DNA from: Bacillus aquiflavi | GTDB taxonomy: Bacteria > Bacillota > Bacilli > Bacillales > Cytobacillaceae | Assembly: GCF_019915265.1 (NCBI RefSeq) | Contig: NZ_CP082780.1 | Span: 3,224,001-3,288,000 of the forward strand | Direction of reading: 5' to 3' | Length of the DNA: 64,000 nucleotides | Shown here: one piece after another, positions 1 to 8,037 of the stretch | How the letters are laid out: every line of letters begins with the position of its first letter | How positions within the stretch are numbered: the stretch's first letter is position 1 | Position numbers and translations under genes: made by a program | Notes under the pieces: generated by a model | Database searches by the model: none | Seen by the model: the letters and a program-made list of their open reading frames with translations, nothing else | Told to the model about the DNA's origin: nothing

Positions 1-57
1 GATATCAATATATTTTTTAGTGAACATGTTTATGCGAATAACGAGGAAATGATGTAA
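1..57 (+). CDS. C-terminal end of an unidentified protein (partial)
   Basis: The frame is open from the window edge and ends in TAA at 55-57, giving a tail that finishes NIFFSEHVYANNEEMM. It may be the end of a gene lying left of the window, but 18 codons are too few for identification. The only support is the acidic, protein-like composition. Confidence 0.25.
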   Translation, partial: DINIFFSEHVYANNEEMM

Positions 58-74
58 TTCCAGTTTAAAAAATA

Positions 75-116
75 AAAAGCCCATATTTTTGCTTAATAAA
101 AGCAATAAATATGGAC
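75..116 (-). terminator. Hairpin, likely terminator of the ebsC transcript
   Basis: The arms CCATATTT..TTGCTT (81-94) and AAGCAA..AAATATGG (about 99-114) pair almost perfectly. Read on the minus strand the hairpin is followed by a T-rich tail (GGGCTTTTTATTTTTT), so it could end transcripts coming through ebsC. Confidence 0.5.
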
Positions 117-267
117 TAATATGACACTAGTATATACGACTCAAAGATAATATTACGGATTCGATTGTAGTAGTGTCAATATCATTTACTGATTATTTAT
201 ATAATTTAACCAATACTCTATAAAAAATTAAAAGTAAATTAATAATGATTAACTGTAAAACGAGCCA

Positions 268-744
268 CTATTTTGCAATATCCTCCATTTTTCCTTCAGT
301 TATACTTACTAGATCCCCCACTGTTAGCTCAATTTGTACTCCTATCTTTCCTCCACTAACAATAAGAGTTTTTAATGATGCAGCACTTTTATCAATAAAA
401 GTTGGATATAACTTCTTCATTCCAATTGGAGAACAGCCGCCGCGAATATATCCAGTCCATTTCAAAATATCCTTTACTGGGATCATTTCAACTTTCTTTT
501 CTCCTATTACTTTTGCTGCTTTTTTTAAGTCTAATTCTGCTTCTACTGGAATAACAAACACGTATATTTGACGGCTTGTTCCTTCTGTAACTAAAGTTTT
601 ATATACTTCTTTCGGCTCCCTGCCAATTTTTTTTGCAACGGAAATTCCATCAACTTTCCCATCCTGATCATCATAAAATGACATCTTATAGTCAATTCCT
701 TTTGCTTCAAGAATTCGCATTGCATTCGTTTTTCCTTTTGCCAT
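268..744 (-). CDS. ebsC: Cys-tRNA(Pro) deacylase, YbaK/EbsC family
   Basis: The 158-residue product matches the single-domain YbaK/EbsC family throughout, including the conserved substrate-site segment YIRGGCSPIGMKK near residues 98-110. Family members hydrolyse cysteine wrongly attached to tRNA-Pro, acting in trans as a proofreading enzyme in the cytoplasm. The ATG at 744 is preceded by GAGGAGAG. The gene starts 17 bases after the stop of the upstream sensor kinase gene on the same strand, so the two are probably co-transcribed, although no functional link between them is known. Confidence 0.9.
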   Translation of the reverse strand: MAKGKTNAMRILEAKGIDYKMSFYDDQDGKVDGISVAKKIGREPKEVYKTLVTEGTSRQIYVFVIPVEAELDLKKAAKVIGEKKVEMIPVKDILKWTGYIRGGCSPIGMKKLYPTFIDKSAASLKTLIVSGGKIGVQIELTVGDLVSITEGKMEDIAK

Positions 745-761
745 TACTCACTCTCCTCACA

Positions 762-2105
762 TTAGGGTGCTTTCTTTTTTATCTCTTTAATTGGAATCGA
801 TACTTCAAAAGTGGTCCTGTTTTTTTCCGATTGAAACGTAATTGTTCCTCTGTATTTATCAACTACTTCTTTAACAATATATAAACCGTAACCCCGAACT
901 TGTCCTTCTTTTAAATGTTTTGTAGAGTAACCTTTTTGAAAAATCAAATCAGCACTTTTTACAGGAATTGGAGTACCTGTATTCGTTACTCTCAATAAAT
1001 AATGATCTGATGTTCGATCGCATTTTACACACAGTTTTCGCTCATTCTCTGGAACTTCCATTGTTGCATCGAGTGCATTATCAATTAAGTTAGAAAGAAT
1101 CTTAATTAGATCAATCGTTTTAATATCTTGAAACGAATCATCACATGTTTTGAAAGTGGTCTCCACTTTATTATTTTGCGCTTGGATCCATTTTGTTTGG
1201 AGTAATACCATTAAAGCAGGATTATTTACTTTCAGTGGTACTGATTCGTATATTGCAACTTCTTTTTTTAATGAATCAACATATTCAAACGCTTTTTCAT
1301 AGCTTTTAATTTTTAAAAGACCATGCATGACTTGAATGTGATTCACAAAATCATGTCTTATAGAACGAATAGAATTAATAATCGTTTTAAATTCTGTTTG
1401 ATACGTTTTTTCTGTTTCTCCCACTTCTTTACTTAGCTCTGTTTGATACCATTTTTGAATCACAAAAAATGACACTAACAAAATAAATACGAATATTCCG
1501 TTAAATATAAATAAGGACAGATTACTTTTAATCACTAGTTTCCCAATTTCATCTAAAGTCGCTGCACTAATATCAACACCTAAAAAGCCAATCACTTTAT
1601 TCTCTTTATTTTTAATAGGAGCTCCAGCTGAAATATAATCGCCAAATTGAGGATCTTTAATCACTTCTGTATAATAACTTTCTCCGCTATAGTATGCCTT
1701 TCTAACTTGTTTTTCGGGGACAGTACAAACAGAACCGATATAGGTTGCTTTGGAACTCTCGGAAAATCCTGGAATCATAATTTTTGATACCTTCGGGTTA
1801 TCAATTTCAAGAGTATAAACATGGAGCGCTCCTGTCTTTTCACGAATATCAATTAAATAATCATTCAACTCAAAGAACAATTCATTCTCAACAGGGTTAT
1901 GCATAAAATGTTCGTATTTATTTATATCGATTGAAGCTGCAATTGTATTAGCTATTTCCTCACTATGGCTTGCAATTGTAACTTCAACAGTCTTCTTTGT
2001 TTTCAAATACGAGACTGATATATTAATCGCTGTTAAGGCAAGCAAAAAAATAATCGATAAAATGACTATGAAACGTATTTTTTTATTTTTTTTAATCAGT
2101 TGCAA
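762..2105 (-). CDS. Sensor histidine kinase with extracytoplasmic sensor and Spo0B-type dimerisation domain
   Basis: The 447-residue protein has a membrane segment at about 12-32, an extracellular Cache-like sensor at about 35-190, and a second membrane segment at about 195-215. A Spo0B-alpha-type segment follows with phosphoacceptor motif RHDFVNH, then a HATPase with N-box LSNLIDNALDAT and glycine box GYGLYIVKEVV. This layout is typical of CitA/DcuS- and NatK-like kinases, but no cytoplasmic PAS domain is evident. The start is TTG at 2105 behind GGGAGGA. No response regulator gene is adjacent, so the partner must be elsewhere. The ligand is unknown. Confidence 0.85.
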   Translation of the reverse strand: MQLIKKNKKIRFIVILSIIFLLALTAINISVSYLKTKKTVEVTIASHSEEIANTIAASIDINKYEHFMHNPVENELFFELNDYLIDIREKTGALHVYTLEIDNPKVSKIMIPGFSESSKATYIGSVCTVPEKQVRKAYYSGESYYTEVIKDPQFGDYISAGAPIKNKENKVIGFLGVDISAATLDEIGKLVIKSNLSLFIFNGIFVFILLVSFFVIQKWYQTELSKEVGETEKTYQTEFKTIINSIRSIRHDFVNHIQVMHGLLKIKSYEKAFEYVDSLKKEVAIYESVPLKVNNPALMVLLQTKWIQAQNNKVETTFKTCDDSFQDIKTIDLIKILSNLIDNALDATMEVPENERKLCVKCDRTSDHYLLRVTNTGTPIPVKSADLIFQKGYSTKHLKEGQVRGYGLYIVKEVVDKYRGTITFQSEKNRTTFEVSIPIKEIKKKAP

Positions 2106-2220
2106 GTCAGGGTCCTCCCATTATAAAAAGGCATTAATCATTTTTTATTTAATGTATGTTTCTCGTTGAGACATTTCTAATAATAGTTTATCATATTACT
2201 AAATTTTCTAAATTAAATAT

Positions 2221-2249
2221 TTGACAATTTTGTATGTATGCGAGATAAT
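2221..2249 (+). promoter_or_regulatory. Sigma-A promoter of yvdTSR
   Basis: TTGACA at 2221-2226 and GATAAT at 2244-2249 are separated by exactly 17 bases, close to the sigma-A consensus. Transcription would start just downstream, within the palindromic operator. Confidence 0.8.
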
Positions 2250-2270
2250 AATGACTGATAGTCAGTCATT
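2250..2270. promoter_or_regulatory. TetR-family operator 1 (YvdT autoregulation)
   Basis: A perfect 9-bp inverted repeat, AATGACTGA / TCAGTCATT with a 3-bp centre, directly follows the -10 box. Position and symmetry fit a TetR-family operator that lets the regulator repress its own promoter. Confidence 0.75.
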
Positions 2271-2301
2271 TTTTAATCTCTAACTTTTAGGGGGAGTCAT
2301 T

Positions 2302-2889
2302 TTGACAAAATCAGATCAAGAAAAATATATCCGTCTGTTAAATGCTGCAAAAAAAAAGATAGCTGAAAAAGGACTCGTAAAAACAACTGTTTCAGACATC
2401 GTAAAAGAAGCAGGTGTAGCACAAGGAACTTTTTATTTATATTTTCCATCTAAAAATGCCGTCGTTTCAGCAATTGCAACAGAACATTTAGAAAATCTTT
2501 TTTTTACAATTAAACGTAAAAGCGCAAGTTCACATTCCTTTTTATCCCTACTTCATATTATCGTTGAAGAAACGTTTTCCGCAACAGATTATGCAAGTGA
2601 TGTACTTGTATTATGTTATTCAGGCTTTGCAATTGGAAATGCCTTTGAAGAATGGGAAACGATTTACGAACCTTATTATGAATGGTTTGAGCAAGAGCTA
2701 AATATCGCAAAGAAGCGAAATGAAGTTCGCCAAGATCTTAATACACGTCAAACTGTTAGAATGATTATTAACTTAATCGAAAATACGGCTGAACGATTAT
2801 ATTTATCTCATGAAAAGGATATTTCTGCTGAGTTGATGAAAATAGAACTGCTTTCTTTTTTAAAGCATGCTATTTGTACTTTAAAATAG
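2302..2889 (+). CDS. yvdT: TetR-family regulator of the SMR pump pair (YvdT-like)
   Basis: The 195-residue protein has an N-terminal TetR helix-turn-helix at about 15-60 (VSDIVKEAGVAQGTFYLYFPSK) and a C-terminal ligand/dimerisation domain. It starts with TTG at 2302 behind GGGGGAG. It is followed 50 bp later by two SMR genes, the same order as yvdT-yvdS-yvdR of B. subtilis. Matching palindromes lie at its own promoter and just before yvdS, so it probably represses both itself and the pump. The inducer is unknown. Confidence 0.85.
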   Translation: MTKSDQEKYIRLLNAAKKKIAEKGLVKTTVSDIVKEAGVAQGTFYLYFPSKNAVVSAIATEHLENLFFTIKRKSASSHSFLSLLHIIVEETFSATDYASDVLVLCYSGFAIGNAFEEWETIYEPYYEWFEQELNIAKKRNEVRQDLNTRQTVRMIINLIENTAERLYLSHEKDISAELMKIELLSFLKHAICTLK

Positions 2890-2913
2890 CATCATTTTTC
2901 TTTTTACACAAAT

Positions 2914-2933
2914 ATGACTGATATTCATTCAGT
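2914..2933. promoter_or_regulatory. TetR-family operator 2, between yvdT and yvdS
   Basis: This 20-bp stretch matches operator 1 at 17 of 20 positions (ATGACTGATA..TCA..TCA). It lies in the 65-bp gap before the first pump gene. No clear separate promoter was seen here, so it may act as a secondary binding site. Confidence 0.55.
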
Positions 2934-2954
2934 TAACCGTTGAAAGGTGATATT

Positions 2955-3284
2955 ATGGGTTGGTTGTTTGTTCTACTAGGTGGCTCATTAGAAGTCGTCT
3001 GGGCATCTTGTTTAAAATATGCAAACTCGCTCGGCGATTGGACCATTATCGGCCTCCTGATTGCTGTCAGTTTTATTCTATTAATTCGAGCATATAAAAC
3101 AATTCCTGTAGCTGCTGCGTATTCTGTTTTTGTTGGAATCGGAACAGTCGGAACTTACATTACAGGAATTTTTCTTGGAGAACCTTATTCTATTAAGCAA
3201 ATTTTATTTTTATTCCTGCTCTTAATTGGAATTATTGGTTTACAATTGACAACGAAAGAAACAACAAAGGAGGCTGAAAACTAA
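2955..3284 (+). CDS. yvdS: SMR-family efflux subunit (YvdS-like)
   Basis: The small four-helix membrane protein of about 109 residues has the SMR fold and the conserved glutamate in helix 1 (SLEVVWASCLK) that couples proton and substrate exchange. The ATG at 2955 is preferred because it follows AAAGGTGAT; an in-frame TTG at 2940 has no ribosome binding site. Its stop overlaps the ATG of the next gene (TAATG). It closely resembles B. subtilis YvdS and probably forms a heterodimer with YvdR for small cationic compounds. Confidence 0.87.
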   Translation: MGWLFVLLGGSLEVVWASCLKYANSLGDWTIIGLLIAVSFILLIRAYKTIPVAAAYSVFVGIGTVGTYITGIFLGEPYSIKQILFLFLLLIGIIGLQLTTKETTKEAEN

Positions 3285-3598
3285 TGGCCTGGATTTATTT
3301 AACGCTTGCAGGAATTGAAGAAATTATTAGTGTCATTGCAATGAAATATGTTGATGGTTTCAAACGTAAGTGGCCAATTGCTGTTATGGTTATTGGATTT
3401 GGTTTTTCATTCTTCTTCCTTTCAAGAGCTATGCAAATTTTACCTTCTGGTGTGGCCTACGCCTTTTGGATGGCGGTAGGTGCGATTGGCATCAGCCTTG
3501 TCGGATTAATATGGTTTAAAGAAAAACTTAGCTGGCTCCAATGGATGTTCCTCATATTCATTTTAATTGGTGCAATCGGATTAAAAGCAACAGCATAA
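3284..3598 (+). CDS. yvdR: SMR-family efflux subunit (YvdR-like)
   Basis: The 104-residue, four-helix SMR protein carries the helix-1 glutamate in AGIEEIISVIAMK and the proline-containing segment LPSGVAYAFWMAVGAIG. It is translationally coupled to yvdS through a 1-bp overlap. Paired SMR proteins usually insert in opposite orientations and work as a heterodimer. Resemblance to B. subtilis YvdR is strong along the whole chain. Confidence 0.87.
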   Translation: MAWIYLTLAGIEEIISVIAMKYVDGFKRKWPIAVMVIGFGFSFFFLSRAMQILPSGVAYAFWMAVGAIGISLVGLIWFKEKLSWLQWMFLIFILIGAIGLKATA

Positions 3599-3612
3599 TA
3601 CCTTTTTACTTT

Positions 3613-4485
3613 TTACAATTCGATTGATTGTTTTCCTAGAATATGTGCAAATCCTCCTGTCTTTACATCAACAATTTGATTATTAGCTGCCTTTAAAGAA
3701 ACATTGATTTGTGATGGTTTACCCATCGAATGACCTTGCTCAATAGAAAGATCATAATGACTATTTCTTTGCAGCAATTGATGCCTAAATAAATAACAAC
3801 TTAAAGCCCCATTGGACGTTCCTGTAGCACTCTCCTCCCGTATGCCATACAACGGGGCAAAATTTCGGCAATGTGCTGTCGAATGTGGCTTTAGAGTTTC
3901 TCTTGAAAACGTATGAAGTCCTACAACCTGATAAGTTTTACACATTTCCTCTATTACCTTAATGTTGGGCTGCATCTGCAATAATTGAGTTAAACCTTTT
4001 ATTGGGACAACGATATCCTTTAAACCTGTTGAAACAATTTCTACTGGTAACTTCTCAGCAATATAATGAAGTGGGATATTTAATGCTGAAGCGATGTCAC
4101 TCTTATTTATTTCTCCAAAAAATCTCGGCACCGCTTGTTGCAAATAAATGAGTCCATTATCACTTACATCTACTTCTAATAAACCGGCGTTTGTTTTTTG
4201 GACGTAGGACCCTATCCTTAGATAACTTTGTTTGTACAATAAATAAAATGCTGCAACGGTAGCATGTCCGCACAAGTCAACTTCATTACTAGGAGTAAAA
4301 AACCGAACATTAAAATCTGCCTTATTTGACTTAGAAACAAAAGCTGTTTCTGATAGCCCTACCTTAGCAGCAATCCCCTGCATTTCGAGGTCTGTTAAGT
4401 TATTGTCAAGTAATACAACACCAGCCTCATTTCCTCCCTGCTGTTTTTCCGAAAATGCGGATACGATATAAACGTCGATTTTCAC
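3613..4485 (-). CDS. PhzF-family isomerase/epimerase-like protein
   Basis: The 290-residue product has the PhzF two-lobed fold signature: GGNEAGVVL near the N-terminus, the catalytic-type glutamate in LSETAFV (about residue 46), DLCGHATVAA and GTSNGALSCYL. The start is GTG at 4485 behind GAGGGGG; the frame extends further upstream but without a ribosome site and with low-complexity residues. Substrates of non-phenazine PhzF proteins are usually unknown. The IS110-type element begins shortly upstream and may have replaced the native promoter. Confidence 0.8.
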   Translation of the reverse strand: MKIDVYIVSAFSEKQQGGNEAGVVLLDNNLTDLEMQGIAAKVGLSETAFVSKSNKADFNVRFFTPSNEVDLCGHATVAAFYLLYKQSYLRIGSYVQKTNAGLLEVDVSDNGLIYLQQAVPRFFGEINKSDIASALNIPLHYIAEKLPVEIVSTGLKDIVVPIKGLTQLLQMQPNIKVIEEMCKTYQVVGLHTFSRETLKPHSTAHCRNFAPLYGIREESATGTSNGALSCYLFRHQLLQRNSHYDLSIEQGHSMGKPSQINVSLKAANNQIVDVKTGGFAHILGKQSIEL

Positions 4486-4601
4486 TGCTCTTCCCCCTCG
4501 TATAGTAGTAGTAAGAGCTCTCTTTCTAGAAGAATTTCCAGTTGATCCGGATCCTCTACAATTCACTCTAGATTCCTATAGGTTTTTTTAAAGGTTAGCC
4601 T

Positions 4602-4668
4602 CTCGGCTTTCCCATCAATAAATGTTTTTGTTTTACCCTTGTTTCACCCCTCTGGTGGGGAAGCCGAG
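4602..4668. ncRNA. Long-arm hairpin in the IS110 left-end region
   Basis: CTCGGCTTTCCC (4602-4613) pairs with GGGGAAGCCGAG (4657-4668) over 12 bp with one G-U pair, enclosing a roughly 43-nt loop. It lies in the non-coding stretch upstream of the transposase. It may belong to a structured RNA of the element or be a terminator facing phzF; the assignment is uncertain. Confidence 0.35.
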
Positions 4669-5107
4669 GTAAAGTCAAACTATCAATAATAGATTTACGT
4701 ATTGTTGTTATTTCGCAGGGGGATAGTTCCCTACTGCTTCTTTGAAATACCTTTTAACTGAATATCGTGAAATGGCGGAGAATGGAGGATGCTCCAGCGT
4801 TTTACTCCGTCATTTTTTTTATAGCGTTTTAGACCTGCTCATGGGACAATGGAACCCGACAGGATCGTATCAGGATATTGCTTTTCCCCCTTGCGGACAT
4901 CTCGCGATGTACTGCTTAATAAGCCTGCTACCCATGGTTCATTATTGAAGGTCTAACCACTGGTTGCGCCGCCGTAAAAGAAGTGAGTGTAGCGCTCATG
5001 ATGGACTTCTTTTCTTTGAGTGCTGATGACGAGGAAGACATCGATGATTCCCGTGGGCACCCAGGTCTGAACGTTCTTGATTAACTTACCTACTGGAGGT
5101 GATTGGT

Positions 5108-6343
5108 ATGTCACAAATGCTTGTTGGTGTAGACGTAAGCTTGAAGTCCCATCATGTCCATTTCATGAAACAGGACGGATCCACACTTGCCGACTTTTCT
5201 GTTTCTAATGATCAAAACGGGGCCGCAACCCTGATCAAACGAATGCTAGAAGCAGCGGAAAAAAGTCAGGCCAACCAATTGAAGATTGGGATGGAAGCCA
5301 CTGATCTTTACAGTTGGCATCTTGCCCATTATCTACAAGACCAAATGAAAGGCTATGAACCTAAGTTCCAAGCCTCTATCTACGTACTAAATGCGAGAAA
5401 AGTCGCTCGTTTTAAAAAAGGGTATGACTCCCTTGTGAAAAACGATCGCATAGATGCCTGGGTCATCGCTGACCACTTGCGCTTTGGCCGACTGCCAGCC
5501 CAAATGAAAGATGCCATACAATATGAAGCCCTTCAACGATTAACACGGACAAGGTTTCATTTTATGCGGGAAATTACCCGAAATAAAACGTATTTTCTTA
5601 ACCAGCTCTTTTTAAAGTTCAGTGGACTGAGACAAGATAATCCATTTTCAGATAAATTCGGAGCTACGAGTATGGCTGTCATGGAAGAACTAGAGCCCGA
5701 AACCATCGCTGAAATGAGTATCGAAGAACTCGTCGAGTTCCTGCAGGATAAAGGGAAGAACCGATTTGAAAACCCAGAAGAAATCGCAAAATATCTTCAT
5801 AAGTTGGCTAGATCATCTTATCGGTTAAATAAGGCTATGCAGGATCCCGTAAATATTTCTATGTCAGTTACTCTAAGTACCATTCAACATATCGAGTTAC
5901 AAGTAAAGCGGCTAGATAAAGAAATTGCCAAGTTAATGAAAGGCATACCGCAAACTCTAACGTCTGTAAAAGGAATTGGAGACGTTTATGCGGCAGGGCT
6001 GATAGCCGAAATAGGCGATATAAAGCGATTTAAAGATCATCATGCCTTAGCGAAATATGCTGGTTTGGTATGGAACCAAAACCAATCGGGCGAATTCGAA
6101 TCCCAAGAAACGGCAAGAATGAGGACAGGCAATAAATATTTGCGATACTACCTTATTCAAGCTGCCGATAAGATCCGAAAGTATGACTCTGAATATAAAG
6201 CTTTTTACACAAAAAAGTACGATGAAGTTCCAAAACATAAACACAAACGCGCTCTCGTCTTAACTGCAAGAAAACTGGTACGATTGGTGTTTTCGCTACT
6301 ACGCACCAATCAGTTGTACACACCACCTGAAAGGAGAGATTAA
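5108..6343 (+). CDS. IS110-family transposase (DEDD recombinase)
   Basis: The 411-residue protein has an N-terminal RuvC-like DEDD domain (VGVDVS, GMEATDLYSW, KNDRIDAWVIAD) and a C-terminal Transposase_20 domain (LTSVKGIGDVYAAGLIAEIG, then KYAGLVWNQNQSGEF with the likely nucleophile serine). ATG at 5108 follows GGAGGTGAT. The frame is intact, so the enzyme may be active. It would cut and rejoin DNA together with an element-encoded guide RNA. Confidence 0.9.
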   Translation: MSQMLVGVDVSLKSHHVHFMKQDGSTLADFSVSNDQNGAATLIKRMLEAAEKSQANQLKIGMEATDLYSWHLAHYLQDQMKGYEPKFQASIYVLNARKVARFKKGYDSLVKNDRIDAWVIADHLRFGRLPAQMKDAIQYEALQRLTRTRFHFMREITRNKTYFLNQLFLKFSGLRQDNPFSDKFGATSMAVMEELEPETIAEMSIEELVEFLQDKGKNRFENPEEIAKYLHKLARSSYRLNKAMQDPVNISMSVTLSTIQHIELQVKRLDKEIAKLMKGIPQTLTSVKGIGDVYAAGLIAEIGDIKRFKDHHALAKYAGLVWNQNQSGEFESQETARMRTGNKYLRYYLIQAADKIRKYDSEYKAFYTKKYDEVPKHKHKRALVLTARKLVRLVFSLLRTNQLYTPPERRD

Positions 6344-6821
6344 AACTTCTTATTCAGACCCTTTCAAACACCCAGCTTCACACTAATAGTGATTGGTAAA
6401 AAAAACTGAAAATAGTGTGAGGTTTATTTGTTATACTCTTTTTAAGCACTTTTCAATGAAATCCAAATTTAATTTCCAATCCACCGAATTTTAGTGCTTG
6501 ACATATTACCACTGGGCTTATTTATGAACTTTCATTTTACAACAATGTTATAACCTTTCGAAGCTGAAATTTTTTATCGTATACCCACTTAACCATTCGT
6601 GAAATATTAATAAAAAGAGATTTAAATATTGTTAACTGGTCATTCTCATTAATACCAAATCTTAATACCTGGTAATAAAAAACTAGTTACAATTTCAATC
6701 ATTGTGTGGTACGCTTATAAGCGTTAAGAAATAAGAGAAAAGTACCCTCAAACTACAGTTAAATAGGGGCTTAAATGACCCCAGAGTCAAACAAAGATCT
6801 AAAATTTGAAAGGAGTCAATA
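6344..6821. other. Intergenic region before the desaturase gene
   Basis: 478 bp with no convincing gene. It contains the right end of the IS110 element, a FapR-like palindrome (6662-6678) and a perfect 14-bp palindrome ACGCTTATAAGCGT at 6711-6724 that overlaps a possible -10 box (TATAAG). Confidence 0.5.
6662..6678. promoter_or_regulatory. FapR-like operator upstream of desaturase
   Basis: TTAATACCTGGTAATAA resembles the FapR box recalled for Bacillus lipid genes (TTAGTACCTNNTACTAA) with two differences. FapR represses lipid synthesis genes until malonyl-CoA accumulates, so a site here would make sense. It lies 144 bp before the start codon with no strong promoter overlapping it. Confidence 0.35.
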
Positions 6822-7901
6822 ATGAAAAGTCTTCAAACTTTTGGATGGTATGCTGCCCGCATAGCTCCACATTTACCTAAAGATGTTTTTAAGCCAGTTC
6901 CTTCACGTCTTTTTGGCGGACTTGTACACTTGCTCATCTCAATAACTGGTATTGTAGCCATTAGCGTTTTTAATTTGAATCCTTTCATCAACCTTGCTAT
7001 CGGAATATTGATCGGAACCAGTTCTGCTTCCATGGGTTTTTTAGGTCATGAAATCTTGCATGGCACAGTTGTCAGAAAAAGTTGGTTAAGAGATTTACTT
7101 GGAGCCGTTGCATTCTGGCCGCTAAGCACTGGACCGAGACTGTGGAGAAAGTGGCATAATATGAATCACCATCTTCATACACAACACGAAGAACACGATC
7201 CCGATGCTTGGCCAAGCATGAAACAGTTTGTTAAAAATCGCTTGCTCCGTTCGATTTACCGACTTCCATTTACCATCCGTGCGATTGCAAACTTCTGTTC
7301 GTTAACGATTACATTTACAGTACATTCCGCGAGAATGTTCATTGTTTACTTAAAAGATTTTAAACCGACAAAACGACCCGTCGTTTGGCTAGAGTGTGTG
7401 CTACCTTGGTCTACATGGATTGGATTATTATTTATAATTGGGCCTATTAAGTGGTTATTTGCGTTTTTAATACCACTGTTAATCGCAAATTTTATTGTGA
7501 TGGCTTATATTTCAACAAATCATCGTTTAAACCCGCTTACGCCTATCAATGATCCGCTTGCAAACAGTCTTACAGTGACAGTGCCTAAATGGGTTGATGC
7601 GCTTCATTTTAATTTTTCATACCATGCAGAGCATCATTTGTTTCCAGGAATAAATCCTAAATACTATCCACTAGTAAAAACACATATTAAAAGAATGTGG
7701 CCGGAACGCTATCATGAAATGCCACTCTGGAAAGCGTTAATCGCATTATGGAAAACACCGCGCATCTATTATGAACAGCATAAATTAATTGATCCCCATC
7801 AAGGAAAAGTATATGGATCTTTAGGAAACGGATTAGAGCCAAGTAAAATTAACTTTCGAAAAGTAGATAAAAAAGGAAAAACATTGCATCGAGATGCTTA
7901 A
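6822..7901 (+). CDS. Membrane fatty acid desaturase
   Basis: The 359-residue integral membrane protein carries the three histidine boxes that hold the di-iron centre: HEILHG (HXXXH), HNMNHH (HXXHH) and HAEHH (HXXHH). Membrane helices lie between the boxes. It would insert a double bond into membrane-lipid acyl chains using oxygen and reduced ferredoxin or flavodoxin. The ATG follows AAAGGAGTC. A strong terminator follows the stop, so the gene is monocistronic. Regiospecificity cannot be read from sequence alone. Confidence 0.88.
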   Translation: MKSLQTFGWYAARIAPHLPKDVFKPVPSRLFGGLVHLLISITGIVAISVFNLNPFINLAIGILIGTSSASMGFLGHEILHGTVVRKSWLRDLLGAVAFWPLSTGPRLWRKWHNMNHHLHTQHEEHDPDAWPSMKQFVKNRLLRSIYRLPFTIRAIANFCSLTITFTVHSARMFIVYLKDFKPTKRPVVWLECVLPWSTWIGLLFIIGPIKWLFAFLIPLLIANFIVMAYISTNHRLNPLTPINDPLANSLTVTVPKWVDALHFNFSYHAEHHLFPGINPKYYPLVKTHIKRMWPERYHEMPLWKALIALWKTPRIYYEQHKLIDPHQGKVYGSLGNGLEPSKINFRKVDKKGKTLHRDA

Positions 7902-7907
7902 ACGATT

Positions 7908-7945
7908 AAAATCCCCCTCTCAATTAAGGATAAGAGGGGGATTTT
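7908..7945 (+). terminator. Rho-independent terminator of the desaturase gene
   Basis: A perfect 13-bp stem AAAATCCCCCTCT / AGAGGGGGATTTT with a 12-nt loop lies 7 bases after the stop codon. Confidence 0.9.
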
Positions 7946-8037
7946 AAAATAAGATTACTGATTCGTTAGCTATCTTCAATTATTGTTAATACATTTAGTA
8001 TTTCTAAACCTTTCTAAGTTTGGATACAACGAGCAGT

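Larger units (their letters stand above)
4590..6425 (+). mobile_element. IS110-family insertion sequence (ends approximate)
   Basis: One transposase gene is preceded by about 500 bp of non-coding, structured DNA and followed by a short right end with an 8-bp inverted repeat (6378-6385 / 6413-6420). IS110 elements lack clear terminal inverted repeats and often leave no target duplication, so the ends are estimates. In IS110-group elements the non-coding end encodes a bridge RNA that recognises donor and target DNA; the 4690-5090 stretch, with several self-complementary segments, is the place to expect it here. Confidence 0.6.

Noticed and set aside
4742-4948. 68-codon plus-strand frame upstream of the IS110 transposase
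   Set aside because: No ribosome binding site, odd composition, and it overlaps the structured non-coding end of the element.
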